64,000 nucleotides of DNA, taken from Tetmemena sp. SeJ-2015. Taxonomy: Eukaryota; Ciliophora; Spirotrichea; Sporadotrichida; Oxytrichidae. Numbering within the stretch: position 1 is the first letter of the stretch; every line of letters begins with the position of its first letter. The notes beneath the pieces are model-generated. The model saw nothing but the letters and a program-made list of their open reading frames with translations. It made no database searches and was not told the origin of the DNA. Below are positions 28,902-40,565 of this stretch, piece after piece. The stretch covers positions 248,001 through 312,000 of the forward strand of contig JAJKFJ010022697.1 in assembly GCA_027382625.1 (NCBI GenBank), in the 5' to 3' direction. Made by a program: the position numbers and the translations under genes.

Positions 28902-30153
28902 GTTTACTTTTTAATTCAAGAAATAATCCTAAAAATATATTTTGTTATATTTTTTTAATCTTATTATGAATATATGATATACAATAATATTGTAATTTGG
29001 TCAAAACTTGTTTATAATTACTCTAATTAGTAATTCATATTTAATTTTTTTCATTCAAACTCTTTAAAAAAAAGTGACCTTAGTGCCAAAAATATAAATG
29101 AAGGAATGGTTATTTTAACTATGGCAAATTAAATTGGTATCAAAAATTGAATAGAATTATTTATTTAAAATTATTCAATGAATAACTTTATTGATGAGTT
29201 GCAAAAGTTGATATTTATCGTTTGAAATTCCAGTTTACCCCGACTGCTTTGATATATTGCTCGAAGTAGAAGGCCCTATAAGGATTTTTAATTTGATATT
29301 CTGAACAATTTCTTATTTACTTTTTGGCTTTTACGACGCAATTAAACTTATTCAACAATATAAGTTTTATTTATTTATAAGTAATGGCGTCTTTCATACT
29401 TGAAGAAATAAAATTAAAAGAAATTAAAAAAAATATTTCCTAGATCGTAGTAAATAAATTACCCGAAGAAGAAGTAATTAAAGATACTTTATTCATATTT
29501 AAATTAGTTTTTCTTTTGCATAAATAATTATGGATATTTTTGAATTAGGAATTAGCATATTATTAGAGTGAGTAATAAAGAGTGTTCTAATTAAAGAATA
29601 AGATAGTCTATTATAGTAATGCAGTAATCTTTTAAATGAATAGTTTAGCTGTTGGCTGGTGATTTAATTCATAGTTAATTTATTATTAATATCAAGCTAC
29701 TTCTCAAAATTATTTCTTATCAATTAACTCAAAACTTCATCAATTCCTATCCACTAATTTTAAGACTTCAGAGTTATAACAAATCTTAAATATAAATAAA
29801 CTACTAAAATTACGATAAAATTTCTATTATAAAATTATATTTTACCTTTAAAATAATTGAATAAAATGCATCCATCATTTACAAGGTTTATATTTAATTT
29901 ATTACTGTATTTTAAATAGTTAAATATGACCATTCAAAATTATGTAAATTATTAATTGTTTAATGGCTTCTTTGCTTTAAATGAGCTCACATTTTGTAAG
30001 AGCAATTATTATAAATTAAATACAAATTTTTATGTAAAAATATTTACTTTAAATTATTGAATTTAAATGAGGTTAAATAAATAAACATTATGACTAAATA
30101 TTAGTTTAAGATTAAATGATAAATTTGTAATATGTTGATAATTTATAATCTAA
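28902..30153. other. AT-rich stretch with one weak minus-strand coding patch
   Basis: Mostly non-coding AT-rich DNA. Between about 29170 and 29345 the minus strand reads RNCSEYQIKNPYRAFYFEQY then IKAVGVNWNFKR, which looks protein-like and might be an isolated MDS. I cannot connect it to a gene. Confidence 0.35.
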
Positions 30154-33100
30154 ATGCTAACATCATCATCATCTTCCAAAGTATTCACTAAAAACTTTTA
30201 ATCCTCGAATATTTCCACTATGCAAATATAAACCTCTCCTTCTCATAAGAATAAAAATCATCTACAAACTTACCAGTTTATTAATTATTCAGCTATTTGA
30301 ATTTTGTTCCTAATTTTTTTATCACTATCAATTTTTATCATATTTTGGTCAATCTTTCTTTTAAAATTGATCATAACCTTTCCAGATCAGCTTCCCCTTT
30401 GCTTAAAGAATAACTACGGAAGAGTTAGGAGAAGGAAAGATAGAATATATTCAAGGACTTCATCACTAAATCCAAATCTTCCTCTAAAATTTCAGATTCA
30501 AGTGAGAGCAAAATTAATTTTATTATGAAAGCCAGAAAAGCGAAAATGAGGATCTAGACTTTCGCTCTGAAGAGGATGATGCAATAGATGAGGATTTAAA
30601 AATTGATAATCTTTATGCTGAAGATATGGAGGAGACAGATAACCTTAACTAGACTGAGGTAAAGTTGTATTATCAAGAAGTTAAGAAAAAAATATAAGAA
30701 GACGAGATTGAGAGTATTCAGCACTGGCACATAGATTAGTAGGTGCTCAAACATTATGACAAGTTTCTTTTTTATTTTTAGTGGACTGGAACTACCCTAA
30801 TTCATTAAGCTTGTGAATTAGGCAAAGTTAGTTTCTTAAAAGTAGTCTAGAAATATAGAGGAGCTGAACTACTCTTTCAAGCATTATAAGTAACTAGTAA
30901 ATCTGGGAAACTGCCCTTGCATTTCGCTTGTTTATTTTATTATGTCAGTCAGCTGAATACAAAGTGATAAAGTTCATTTTAAAAATACTAGAGAGGGTAG
31001 ACTCTTCAAAATGCAAAAGATAAGTAGAGACACCTGAATTATTGAGAAAGTCCACGCCTTTGTGCCTTATCGTAGACAATAACAGACAAGTCCCAATAAA
31101 GAATACTACTACTTCTGTTTAATTTTTAATATCGTCAGGAGTGCTAAATTGATTTTGAAATATTGCAATTCGGAAGATCTCACTTACTCTCCAACAGGCA
31201 GTGCTTGTCCTCTAGAAACCACAATCAGCAAAGGATCATAGGAACTGTATAGATTATTTGTGCTAATTTAAAGTTTAGGTTGATAGAATTCCTCAGAAAG
31301 TTTCCTTATCTCTCAGATTATCAGAACTAAGATGGGTAAAATCTTTTGCATGTGGCTTGCTAATTCAATCAAATTGAGCTGGTAGAATTCCTCCTTTAGA
31401 AAAACGTAGACTATGAGAAAATGAATAATTTAGGCATGACTCCTTATCGAATAGCTTTCGAGAATGGAAGGGTGGACATCTGTGAGCGGATTTAAGCATT
31501 CATTAACTAAAAGTCTCAAGATAAATCTCGAGAAGAGTTCATCCAAGACAGCAGCAAATTAAAAGAAGTGGCAATTGACTTTACATAAAAATTGTTTAAA
31601 TATGTTAAATGGATGTGCAATTTAAATGAGTTTAGAGTTCCCTTCTTTCAGAGGGTTCTAATTCTTATTTTCTAGGATATAGAAGTGACAAAAATATTTT
31701 CAAAGAAATTTTCATTCACATCGATTGCAAAGGAGCTCCACCTACTTTTCAATTTTTGAAATAGCTAGTATAATTTCTAGGGGAAAGGTACAAAAATTTC
31801 GTGACAGGGTTCGTATTTGAGTTTGAAGACACATTTCCTTATGATGGCTATTTATCTTCTCTTAAGGGACTCAACTTCTACACTCAATAATTGTTTCAAT
31901 TATAGTAAAAGACAATTATATAGGGAAAACATTTTATTAATTCTAAATGTGTTTTTTGTTAAAAGTCCAGAAATAAAGTTTTAGTACTTATGAAAAATTA
32001 AAGAGAAGATACGCATCTTATTACAAACTCTTGCAGACGATAAAAATAATATAAATCATTTATTTAAAATTTGATATAAGACCCGTTCCTGTCAAATTTA
32101 TTTATTTTTTATTTATAATAATTTTTATTAATATCTTATTAGCTCTTCTAATTTAATGATAAATTTTGTACAATTATAAATACGTTTGGTTACATTTAAA
32201 CAATAATTATAATATATGTTTTGTATAATTTACACCAAAGATTAACTGAAGGAGTTGCAAATGCTGATTGACAAATTCAATTTTAAAATGGTGCCACTAG
32301 TTTAATCCTTCGGTCATTTAGAATTTGTGCTAAAAAAAGAAAGATTCATACACCTAAGAGAATCTGCAGATTCATTTTAGTCAATTTGCCCTCTCAAGAT
32401 CAATTTATTTTTTCCATATAATTTAAAGTGTTTTAAAGAAAGAAGCGATTGAAGTAGTTATAGCTATGATCGAATAGAATATCAAAATATTTGGAGAAGA
32501 CAAGCTCAGCTACATTCATTTGGGGGCTGATGAAGTTTTTAATTTAGCTTCCTGCAGATAGTGCTAATTCTTTGTGGAGGAGACTAGCAAGGCACAGTTG
32601 TACTCTAAATATATTACAAAGCTTTGCAAGAAAATTAAGAAACTCTATCCTAAAATTGAGATTATTATAGATAAAATAAAAGAGATGTTAAATTATCTCC
32701 AAATAAAATTTATAGGATACTTAATTTATGTTGACAGTAATTAAATTAACCCCAGCTTAATTATATTTTTAAGAGATTAAAAGAGCCATTTAAATTTTAT
32801 TCTAAATACTGACTGTTACTATATTTTTGAAAATAGATAAATTTAATATTTTACAAATAGTCACCTGATCTATATTATAATGAAAATGCTTAACTATAGG
32901 ATGGAAGGTTCCTGTGAAATTAAACTTTATACAATCAGTGATTTAGACAATTTCTCTAAAAAGATTTAAATTAAGTTAATATTTTAATTAAATTGTCTTT
33001 TATATTTGGGATGATATGTTCAGGAATTTCTAGTTCATGGAATTTTCTTCATTAAAACCGAATGGCTAATCCATTTTCTAGCCTTTATTATTATAAATTA

Positions 33101-36100
33101 CTATTAAGGGTTTTAAAGAAGTTTAAGGTAGATCACAGTCAAAAAATAATTAAATAAAATAAGGTAATTGTTTTCATTAAGAAATAGGGCTATTAACTTT
33201 TAATGCACAACAAAAAATAATTTTATTATGTGTAGAGTCAATAATTCTTTTTAAGTATTTGATCTTAATCTTATTCTCAATCATTGAAAATTTTTGGTGC
33301 AGCAATAAGATTAAGAGAGCACTCAAGCAACAATTAAGGTTATTTAAGATCTAGGGTGATTGAATGGAAAAAATTACGAATATATTTTTACGCATGACAT
33401 GTTGGTATCTAATAATCGTTATAAATGAATAACTATTAAAATTAAGCCATGCATATGGTCATATTCAGGGAATTAGGAATTATTTAACTAGACCATAAAA
33501 TCTTAGAGCTTAAATAATTTGTGTCTTGAATTCAAGAGTGTGTGGGTGGCGTCTAGTTTCAGAGGATCTTGTGAGCCTTCTTCCTCCATGACAGACTTCA
33601 ACGAGCGTTTAGCGAATCACAAGAACTGGATTGATAAAATAAGGGCGAATCCTATGTGTTAGAAATCTGTGCAAGGATTGATAATTACTGGATGGAGCAG
33701 ATTTTCCCACGAGACTGTGCTGAGTGAGCTATTGTGCATGAGTATTCCATCCTTATGCTTTTGCCTTGCTGTCGTTGAACAATTGTTATTATATATTTAA
33801 ATAGCAGCTAAATCTTCAAGTCCTCTACAAGGAGTCAGTAGCTCATCTAAACTTGAAAGGCAAATACCTTATTATAATCAAAGTAAAGAATATTTTATAT
33901 CAATTTTCAATTGTAAGCATAGTCAAAAAACAATATATAAATTATTTTTGGAAAGAAATTGAATACCAGTCATATTAATTTTGATGAAGTTTCTTTTAAT
34001 TATCTTAAAATACTTAAGTGAATTATAGGATGAATACGAATGGAGAATCGAGGGTTGGTAGAACTTAAAAAGAATGCTTTTCAGTGTTGATCTCTGGCGG
34101 CTCTGATGCGTGGCAGTTTGAGTCTTTCTCTATTCTTGGTGGAAATTAATTGAAAAAGCGAATTATTTAAAAGTACACCTTAATTAAATTAAAAACATCA
34201 GATTAGCAAAATAAAAGTTTGGAATATTGGAATATTCCAATCTGGGACTCAGATCAGTGCCAATAGATAGAGTTGTCTCAATCAGGGCGTGATTCATATT
34301 CCAATGTTCCAGAGTGATCAGACTCAGAAGTAAGATATAATAAAGGAGGCGTGAGTATTCAATTATTATTTAAAAATATCAATGGCGCTTGCTTCCCTAT
34401 CCTCTCCAGTTGAAAAGCAGAGCCAAGATGAAGATCCTCCAGGAGGGCCCAGGATTTGTGCCTAATGTGAAAGACGGAGAGGCTGGTAAGAGATATGAGG
34501 GCTGCTCCACTCTGATCACGTCCAATGATACTCCTTTGCGACTCATGAGTGACCTGGACCGAGGTGCGCTCTTGTCGAGAATGAGAATCGTGGAGATGCT
34601 CAGAGACCAGAACTACATTCAGATTGCTTTCCCTCTCAGCGCAGATCAACTCGCGCGGTACTTTGAACTGAGACTGATAGCAGATGGAAGGGGCATGCCT
34701 CGTATAGGCGAAGAACGAGAGGAGCTCATTGGTACCAACGCTCAGGACTTCACCTCTGTAGGCAAGGACAACTTCCACTGACAGTCGCGCAGGATTCTAT
34801 AAAGCAAAAGCTTAATCGCCTCTATCTCACTAATTCATTAAGTTATTTATACTCACGCCTCCTTTATTATATCTTACTTCTGAGTCTGATCACTCTGGAA
34901 CATTGGAATATGAATCACGCCCTGATTGAGACAACTCTATCTATTGGCACTGATCTGAGTCCCAGATTGGAATATTCCAATATTCCAAACTTTTATTTTG
35001 CTAATCTGATGTTTTTAATTTAATTAAGGTGTACTTTTAAATAATTCGCTTTTTCAATTAATTTCCACCAAGAATAGAGAAAGACTCAAACTGCCACGCA
35101 TCAGAGCCGCCAGAGATCAACACTGAAAAGCATTCTTTTTAAGTTCTACCAACCCTCGATTCTCCATTCGTATTCATCCTATAATTTAATTGGATTTTGT
35201 ATGCACTAAAAAAATTTAGTTGAGAGAATTTATGCGCGTTAAAAATATCTGCAACTTTGAAATCATTTGCCCTTTATAACTAAATTAACGGCTTAAATAT
35301 GATGTTGTAATAATGGGATAGGTGAAATTCTGTTGTCAAAAAGCCTGGAGGATTTCTACTAAGAAAGCCCCTTTATAGATTAATCTCTTCCAGTTTACTT
35401 CTGTAACGACGCTTTTGAAATTTGTTGGAATTTGACTAAAGCCCTTAGTTTGTTGAAGATAACTAAAAAGAGCTTGAAAGACTCCTCAGTGATAAATTAC
35501 GACAAAATAATGAGAAGGCAGAATAGATTTGTGCTTGCCTAGTACGAATTTTTCAACAAGGGTTGCTAAAAATATACCGAGAATGATGAGTCCATGACTA
35601 TAGACACTCAAGACCTTGGCGAGGATGGATTCTCCTCAAGTGACTCCTTGAATAATGATAGGCTCAACCCCTCCACAAGAAACAAGCTTTTGGATTATTT
35701 AAGAGTCGCAATCAAGCTCCTCAAGAAATCTGCTTTGATGTGCGATAGGATTCTACCCAAGTATATGTTCTCTAGGGACATAGAAGAGTTTAAGAACTCC
35801 AAAATCCTCAAATACCTCCATCAAGCTTTCATTATCCTTGAGGGACTCACTGAGAGGACCAGAGCATCTCTTATGGGCGACTTTGCTTTGCTTAAACCAT
35901 CTAATGGGGCGAAAAGATTATCCCAAACTCCAAATATTATGTCAAGTCCATTACTCATTCCTTCTAAATCTGGGCAAGAAGATTAAAATATAATGAGCAA
36001 CATTTTCCCAAAACTATCTGAAGCTTTACTGAAGCTAGACAAGATTACTCATCTGTAACCCTCTTAGTCAGAAATTTAAAATCTGAATTCTGCAAACTTA

Positions 36101-37115
36101 AGCTCTGCCAATTCGTTGAAACCACAAAGATCATACGAGCTAGCTCCTTCCAATGAGTTCATTTTGCCATCAGTTCCTCAGTTTAATAGTAGGAGAAATA
36201 AAAGAGCAAATCAATTCGTATTAATTTCTTTTAATGATGAATAGATAAAGCATAAATTAAATTCTGTTGCATATAAGCTTAAATTTTTCTTTTGTATTCT
36301 TAATTAAAAATGTGGCCAAATTATATGTAAAAATATATAATAAAAAGAAGGAGGATGATTTAAAGATTCAGTAAGAGTTTCAAATTTTTATTTAACGAAA
36401 TAGTGTTTTATAGAGATAAAATTTTAATGGAAGAGTAGTATCTAGATTATTGATACTTAATTTAAATGATAAGATTTTAACGTATTTTATTGCTTTAAAG
36501 CAAATAATGTCAATGGGTAATTTAGGAGATAGCAGCAATAACTGAGAGGAGTGAATTCAATATTCCCATAGTTGCCTTCTGAAGCAAACTAACTCACCAA
36601 ATTCTCAGATTTCATGAATAATAAAGAAGCTACTAACCAATCTACTGGAATGCTCTCTGAGAGGAGAATCTTAATGTACAACAAAGTAAAAAGAGAAACA
36701 ACCAATCTAATTTTGCATATAATCATTTAATCAAAAGAGAAACATTAAGATACTCAGAAAAAGACTAAACCCTCAAATGCACAATACCAGAAGAAGAATC
36801 ACTGAAGAAGATTCCCTCACTGATAACTATCAACTACAACAATTCCAAAATAAGTTCAGAGAAACTATTTCACCTAGAGGAAAGAAAATCAAAATTTAAA
36901 ACATGCAAACTGACATCACCCTAAGAAACCTAAACTATTGTGACTTTATGCAAGCAAGTTTAACTTAATCAGTGGATCAGAACTACCAACTCAATGATCA
37001 AGTACTTTCAAATGATGAGTTTGACTAATCCAAAAATTAGAAGAGTTAGCCTGTTTACTTTGCATAACTCTCCAAGAAAAAAGCATTGTTCCAAGCAAGT
37101 GAACAAAATCAATGA
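30154..37115 (+). CDS. Ankyrin-repeat / hexosaminidase D (GH20) fusion protein
   Basis: Start ATG 30154 (MLTSSSSSKVFTKNF). The N-terminal part is Ser/Lys-rich and acidic; ankyrin repeats follow at about 30780-31500 (GTTLIHQACELGKVSFLKVV, NLLHVACQFNQIELVEFLL, LGMTPYRIAFENGRVDICE). Excising a 14-bp IES (31656-31669) joins this frame directly to a GH20 hexosaminidase-D domain: FIHIDCKGAPPTFQFLK, YEDTFPYDG-like FEFEDTFPYDGYLSSLK, MVPLVQSFGHLEFVLKKE, YIHLGADEVF with the catalytic Asp-Glu pair, IWDDMFRNFQFMEFSSLK, VWVASSFRGSCE, IITGWSRFSHETVLSELL. A C-terminal tail of over 400 residues (35310-37112) ends at TGA 37113. At least nine IESs occur; the one between about 33900 and 35310 carries palindromic element 2. 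Hexosaminidase D removes terminal GalNAc/GlcNAc in cytosol or nucleus; the ankyrin part may target it. No signal peptide seen. Confidence 0.85.
30289..30386 (+). other. IES, 98 bp, pointer TCAGCT
   Basis: TCAGCT at 30289-30294 and 30387-30392, same phase. Excision joins YQFINYSA to SPLLKEQLRKSQEKERQ. Confidence 0.82.
30507..30529 (+). other. IES, 23 bp, pointer AGC
   Basis: AGC at 30507-30509 and 30530-30532. Excision joins SKISDSSES to QKSENEDLDFRSEED in frame. Confidence 0.75.
30930..30943 (+). other. IES, 14 bp, pointer TGT
   Basis: TGT at 30930-30932 and 30944-30946. Excision restores an ankyrin repeat: LPLHFAC then QSAEYKVIKFILKIL. Confidence 0.7.
31656..31669 (+). other. IES, 14 bp, pointer TTCTA
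   Basis: TTCTA at 31656-31660 and 31670-31674. Excision joins the ankyrin frame (NEFRVPFFQRV) to the GH20 frame (LGYRSDKNIFKEIFIHIDCK). It is the evidence that both domains belong to one gene. Confidence 0.85.
31879..32230 (+). other. IES, 352 bp, pointer TACAC
   Basis: TACAC at 31879-31883 and 32231-32235. Excision joins LSSLKGLNFYT to KDQLKELQMLIDKFNFK, the expected spacing in hexosaminidase D. Confidence 0.9.
32396..32435 (+). other. IES, 40 bp, pointer AAG
   Basis: AAG at 32396-32398 and 32436-32438. Excision joins DSFQSICPLK to KEAIEVVIAMIEQN. Confidence 0.75.
34021..35186. repeat. Long inverted-repeat element 2 (338-bp arms)
   Basis: Left arm 34021-34358 and right arm 34849-35186 are reverse complements; the 490-base centre is unique and less AT-rich. 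The arms contain GGTGGAAATTAATTGAAAAA followed by GCGAA and an AAGTTTGGAATATTGGAA run; very similar words stand in the same order in the arms of element 3, so the two are one family. The element lies in an AT-rich insert of the ankyrin/GH20 gene, so it is probably removed with an IES. Confidence 0.9.
34428..34781 (+). CDS. ORF in the centre of inverted-repeat element 2
   Basis: From ATG 34428 to TGA 34779-34781 the frame is open for 117 codons with no internal TAA/TAG, unlike most genes here. Composition is roughly balanced in GC, against a very AT-rich surrounding. The protein is charged (KDGEAGKRYEGCSTLITSND, DRGALLSRMRIVEMLRDQNY, FPLSADQLARYFELRLIADG). No family recognised and no DDE or HUH motif seen. 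A 139-codon ORF also exists on the opposite strand (34359-34778), so coding status and strand are not settled. Confidence 0.4.
   Translation: MKILQEGPGFVPNVKDGEAGKRYEGCSTLITSNDTPLRLMSDLDRGALLSRMRIVEMLRDQNYIQIAFPLSADQLARYFELRLIADGRGMPRIGEEREELIGTNAQDFTSVGKDNFH
36190..36532 (+). other. IES, 343 bp, pointer TAGGAGA
   Basis: TAGGAGA at 36190-36196 and 36533-36539, same phase. Excision joins LPSVPQFNSRR to QQQQLRGVNSIFPQLPSE in the C-terminal tail of the ankyrin/GH20 gene. Confidence 0.85.
36689..36732 (+). other. IES, 44 bp, 12-base pointer
   Basis: AAAAGAGAAACA at 36689-36700 and 36733-36744. Excision joins ERRILMYNKVKRET to LRYSEKRLNPQMHNTRRR. Longest pointer I found. Confidence 0.88.
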
Positions 37116-37343
37116 CTAGACAATAAATATAGACTCAGATGTGATCTTTTACTGAAATCAAGTTTATAGTTCAAGATTTAATTTTTAATAATTTGCTATT
37201 TCAAGAATCCTTTCATAAAACTAGAGTAAATTGATATTTTCCTTGCTCCTTCCCTTTCAAATTAAAATTTGAAATTTAATTGATATCATGCTTTTTGATA
37301 ATGATAATCATCCCTCTTTAAAAATAAAAATACTTTCTTTTAA

Positions 37344-40158
37344 TCAGAGCTTTGCCTCCTCATAGAATTAATCGACGATTGCTTGGTACTTTTTCTCTGT
37401 GACTTTTCTTTTAAGTTTAAGAGTAGGGGTGAATTCTCCTCCTGCCAGACTGAAATCATCAAGTAGGATTTTCCATTTTCTGACGCAAGCTGCTCTTGAG
37501 ACTGCCTTAGAGTTAGCCTTCTCAATGCATTATACTATATAATTTTAAGGAAATCAATTATTAAAAGCAAGCATTTTTAACACTCTTTCTTGTATTTTAG
37601 TCTTTATAAGAATCATTTTCCATTAACTATTAAAATCAGTCCCCAACTTCTTCCATTAAAAAACTTCTATCATGTTAACATGGAAAATGAATCCAATAAT
37701 TCTTGCACAGATATATCAGCCAGCAAATAGCAAGGATCAGATCATAAAAGATAAACTTTGAAATACAAGTGGTTAAGAAATAGCGGCGAAATAACTCTCC
37801 TTTTTTTAACTTACATTCTAGGCAAACGAACAATTTTTTTCAGAAAAGTTAGGACAAATCCGCATTCTTTTGACGTCAAAAATTAGCTCACTAAGCTAAT
37901 TTGGATGGCTGGCTTTATATTACTGCAATTTTTGTTCTGATTATAAACAAAGTAAGTTTCTATTAAAAAAAAGATAGAAGCAAAAAGAGGAGCATTAATC
38001 AGATAATTGGATCTCATTAAATTATATAGAGTATTGAATGAACTGAGCAATTTTAGGATTTTCAGCAGCTTCTTCAGTTGTCTTGACATCAACATTTAAC
38101 TATGCCTTGAAGAATTGCTTTACCTCGTTGGTAAGATTACGAGAAGCAATTCCCTTTGCTGGGTCTACATCTACCTTCAGAGTGATGAAAGCTGCGAGGA
38201 ACTTCTGGTTTTCTCCAATCACCATAATGTTAGAGCAAGGAGGACAGGCATCCTTAAAGTTATCTTCAATTACAACTGGGGCTATGTTTTCTCCTCCAGC
38301 GGTAATGATTAGCTCCTTTATTCTTCCTGTGATATATAGAAATCCTCTGTCATCAAACTTTCCTAGATCTCCTGAGTGCAAGAATATGAACTATAATTTT
38401 GAATCCTTGGTTATCGAATACTTCCTTGGTAGCTGCTTCATTCTTCAAGTAACCCATCATGACATATCTTCCTCTGAAGCAGATTTCTCCATTTCCCTTC
38501 TCGTCGGGATTATCAAGTTTGAGTTCTCCTCCTGGCATGACGCTTCCCACAGATCTGAGACTGAAATTCTGAGGACTCTGGAGAGTAGTAGCTGCAGTTG
38601 TTTCACTCATTCCGTAAGCACCTAGCACAATGATATCCAAAGATGCAAAGTAGTCTACTGTTGAAGCTTTAATGGGAGCTGCTCCTGTCAAGCAAGCTTT
38701 GCATTATTCTCAAACTAAATATTTTATAAAATTAAGATTTAAATATATTCAATTTCAGCCTTATTGACTTATCTCTAGTTAAAAATGAATGAATTTTATA
38801 TTTATAATTTTACTATGCTTGTTAAATTATCTGCAGGAATTTGTACTTTATTTATAATTCATATATTATAAATTAATAGTCTAAGCCGAGTGCTGCTTTA
38901 ATTCTCTTGAGAATTAGGAAATGTGCGAATGAGTAGCAGAGGGGTGCAGCCTCTTTCTTCTATTAAATTATTTTATAGTATATTAGGCAGCAACTTTAAT
39001 GGCTCCTTGTCTTTTGGCCCAGCCTGATATAGATTAAAGAAGAGCTCCCTTACTGGCTCCAATTTCCTTGAGCTTTTCCTCGAACTTCTCCCAGACTCTA
39101 GGCACAGCTAAGAAGTAAGTGGGTCTTGCCCACTGAAGAGTAAGTACAATAGATCCTTGAAGGGCATCTGGTCTTGCATAGTAGACCTTAGTTCCAATCA
39201 TCGCTTAAGATATGACGTCGAACACTAACCCAGCAATATGAGATAGTGGAAGATATGAAACTATCCTGTCATCAGGGGTTATCTATTGACCTTTGCCCAC
39301 TAAGTTGTCGAAGCAAGAAGAAACTGTCCACACCATGTTGTCGTGACTCAGCATGCAAGCTTTAGGGTTGCCAGTAGTGCCACTCGTGTAAATGAGACAT
39401 GCACACATGCCAGGTTTCTGCTTCTTTATCTTTTCATAAACCACCTCATCTTTTACATCCTTGCCAAGATTTCACTCAAATGAATATCGTAAATTGATTT
39501 AGGAAATCTTTCCAGACGAAGTATCTCTTATCCTTCACATCACTAGGAAGCTTGTCAAGAGTATATATAACGATTGCTTTTATGTTTGGGAGCCTGTGCA
39601 AGTTAACCTCAATCTTCTTTAAGTTCTCAATACTGTCTACCACCACAACTATTTTACAAGATTAAAACAAGTTCAGCCTCGGAGTGATCAGCTTAGTAGT
39701 GACAGGCGTCTACATTAAAAATATATTGTTTGTTGGATATACACCACTGGCGATGCAGTTATAGAGAATACCTCCCATAAATGCAATAGTCCATTCTGGT
39801 GCGTTATGTCCCATAATGTTGACTGACTTCCTTTCATTGATTCCGAGGGTGTGCATGGCCTTAGAGAAAGCGAAAGACTCTCTCAAGTAATTATAAAATA
39901 ATCCTTCCATAGCCATTTAATTTCCTTTCCTTCTCTTTCGACGTAGATGGCTGGCCTATCAAGCTGTCTGTTTGCAGTCTCCACGAATACCTCACTCAAT
40001 GTCTTAGGGGCGAAGGAAGCATTGCCAGTCTAGCGCATCTTTATAGGCAACTCTACATTAACATCAGTGCACCAGAAAACGTTCTTTCCATCCTGCGATC
40101 CTAGAAGATCTTGATATCCTTTGGCGGACATCATTACAACTCTTTGCTCTTCAACCAT
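37344..40158 (-). CDS. ACSL: Long-chain acyl-CoA synthetase
   Basis: Activates long-chain fatty acids to acyl-CoA using ATP (ANL superfamily). The minus strand from ATG 40158 (MVEEQRVVMMSAKGYQ) gives VFWCTDVNVELPIKM, RESFAFSKAMHTLGI, MGHNAPEWTIAFMGG, the AMP-binding motif IYTSGTTGNPKACMLSHDNM, LPLSHIAG, RVWEKFEEKLKEIGA, LTGAAPI, YGMSETTA, GGELKL, GEICFRGRYVMMGYL, SGDLGKFDDRGFLYITGR, KELIITAGGENIAP, and the C-terminal SLAGGEFTPTLKLKRKVTEK with TGA at 37344-37346. All ACSL core motifs are present. IESs occur at 39898-39908, 38700-38880 (approximate) and 37540-38028, and probably near 38395 and 39470-39530. No clear transit peptide. It is convergent with the ankyrin/GH20 gene, 230 bases away. 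Confidence 0.95.
37540..38028 (-). other. IES, 489 bp, pointer TATA
   Basis: TATA at 37536-37539 and 38025-38028. Excision joins NPKIAQFIQYSI to VQCIEKANSKAVSRA in the acyl-CoA synthetase. The pointer is AT-only, so the ends may be off by a few bases. Confidence 0.7.
39898..39908 (-). other. IES, 11 bp, pointer ATTA (minus strand)
   Basis: TAAT on the plus strand at 39898-39901 and 39909-39912. Excision joins KEIKWLWKDY to LRESFAFSKAM. The smallest insert I can support. Confidence 0.72.
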
Positions 40159-40565
40159 ATGCGAAACTAGGGTGTGTTTTAAGATTATTTTAATAAAATT
40201 TTATATCTATTTTAAATTTACGATGACGACTTTACTCAACCATAGATGTATTATTAATTAGAATATTCCTAATTATAGATTTTATGCTCTCTTTGAGTAT
40301 TTCCTTTTTGAATCTGATAATTTGTATTATATTTTTTTTGCATTATTTAAGAGCATATTGATTTACTTAAAACTAACTACTCAGACTTATTTAGACTAGC
40401 TAAGTCTGATTAATTTTATTTGAGAGGATAGATATAATAAGTTTGTCTTGTATATATTGGAGGTAATTAATATGTAAGAGGGAACAGACACTACATTTAA
40501 TTAATAACTATCAAACTTTTAATTTGGGCGCATTAGAGCATAAATAAAATGGATATTAATTTATT
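40159..40565. other. AT-rich intergenic stretch
   Basis: Divergent spacer between the acyl-CoA synthetase and acetyltransferase genes; nothing else recognised. Confidence 0.4.
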
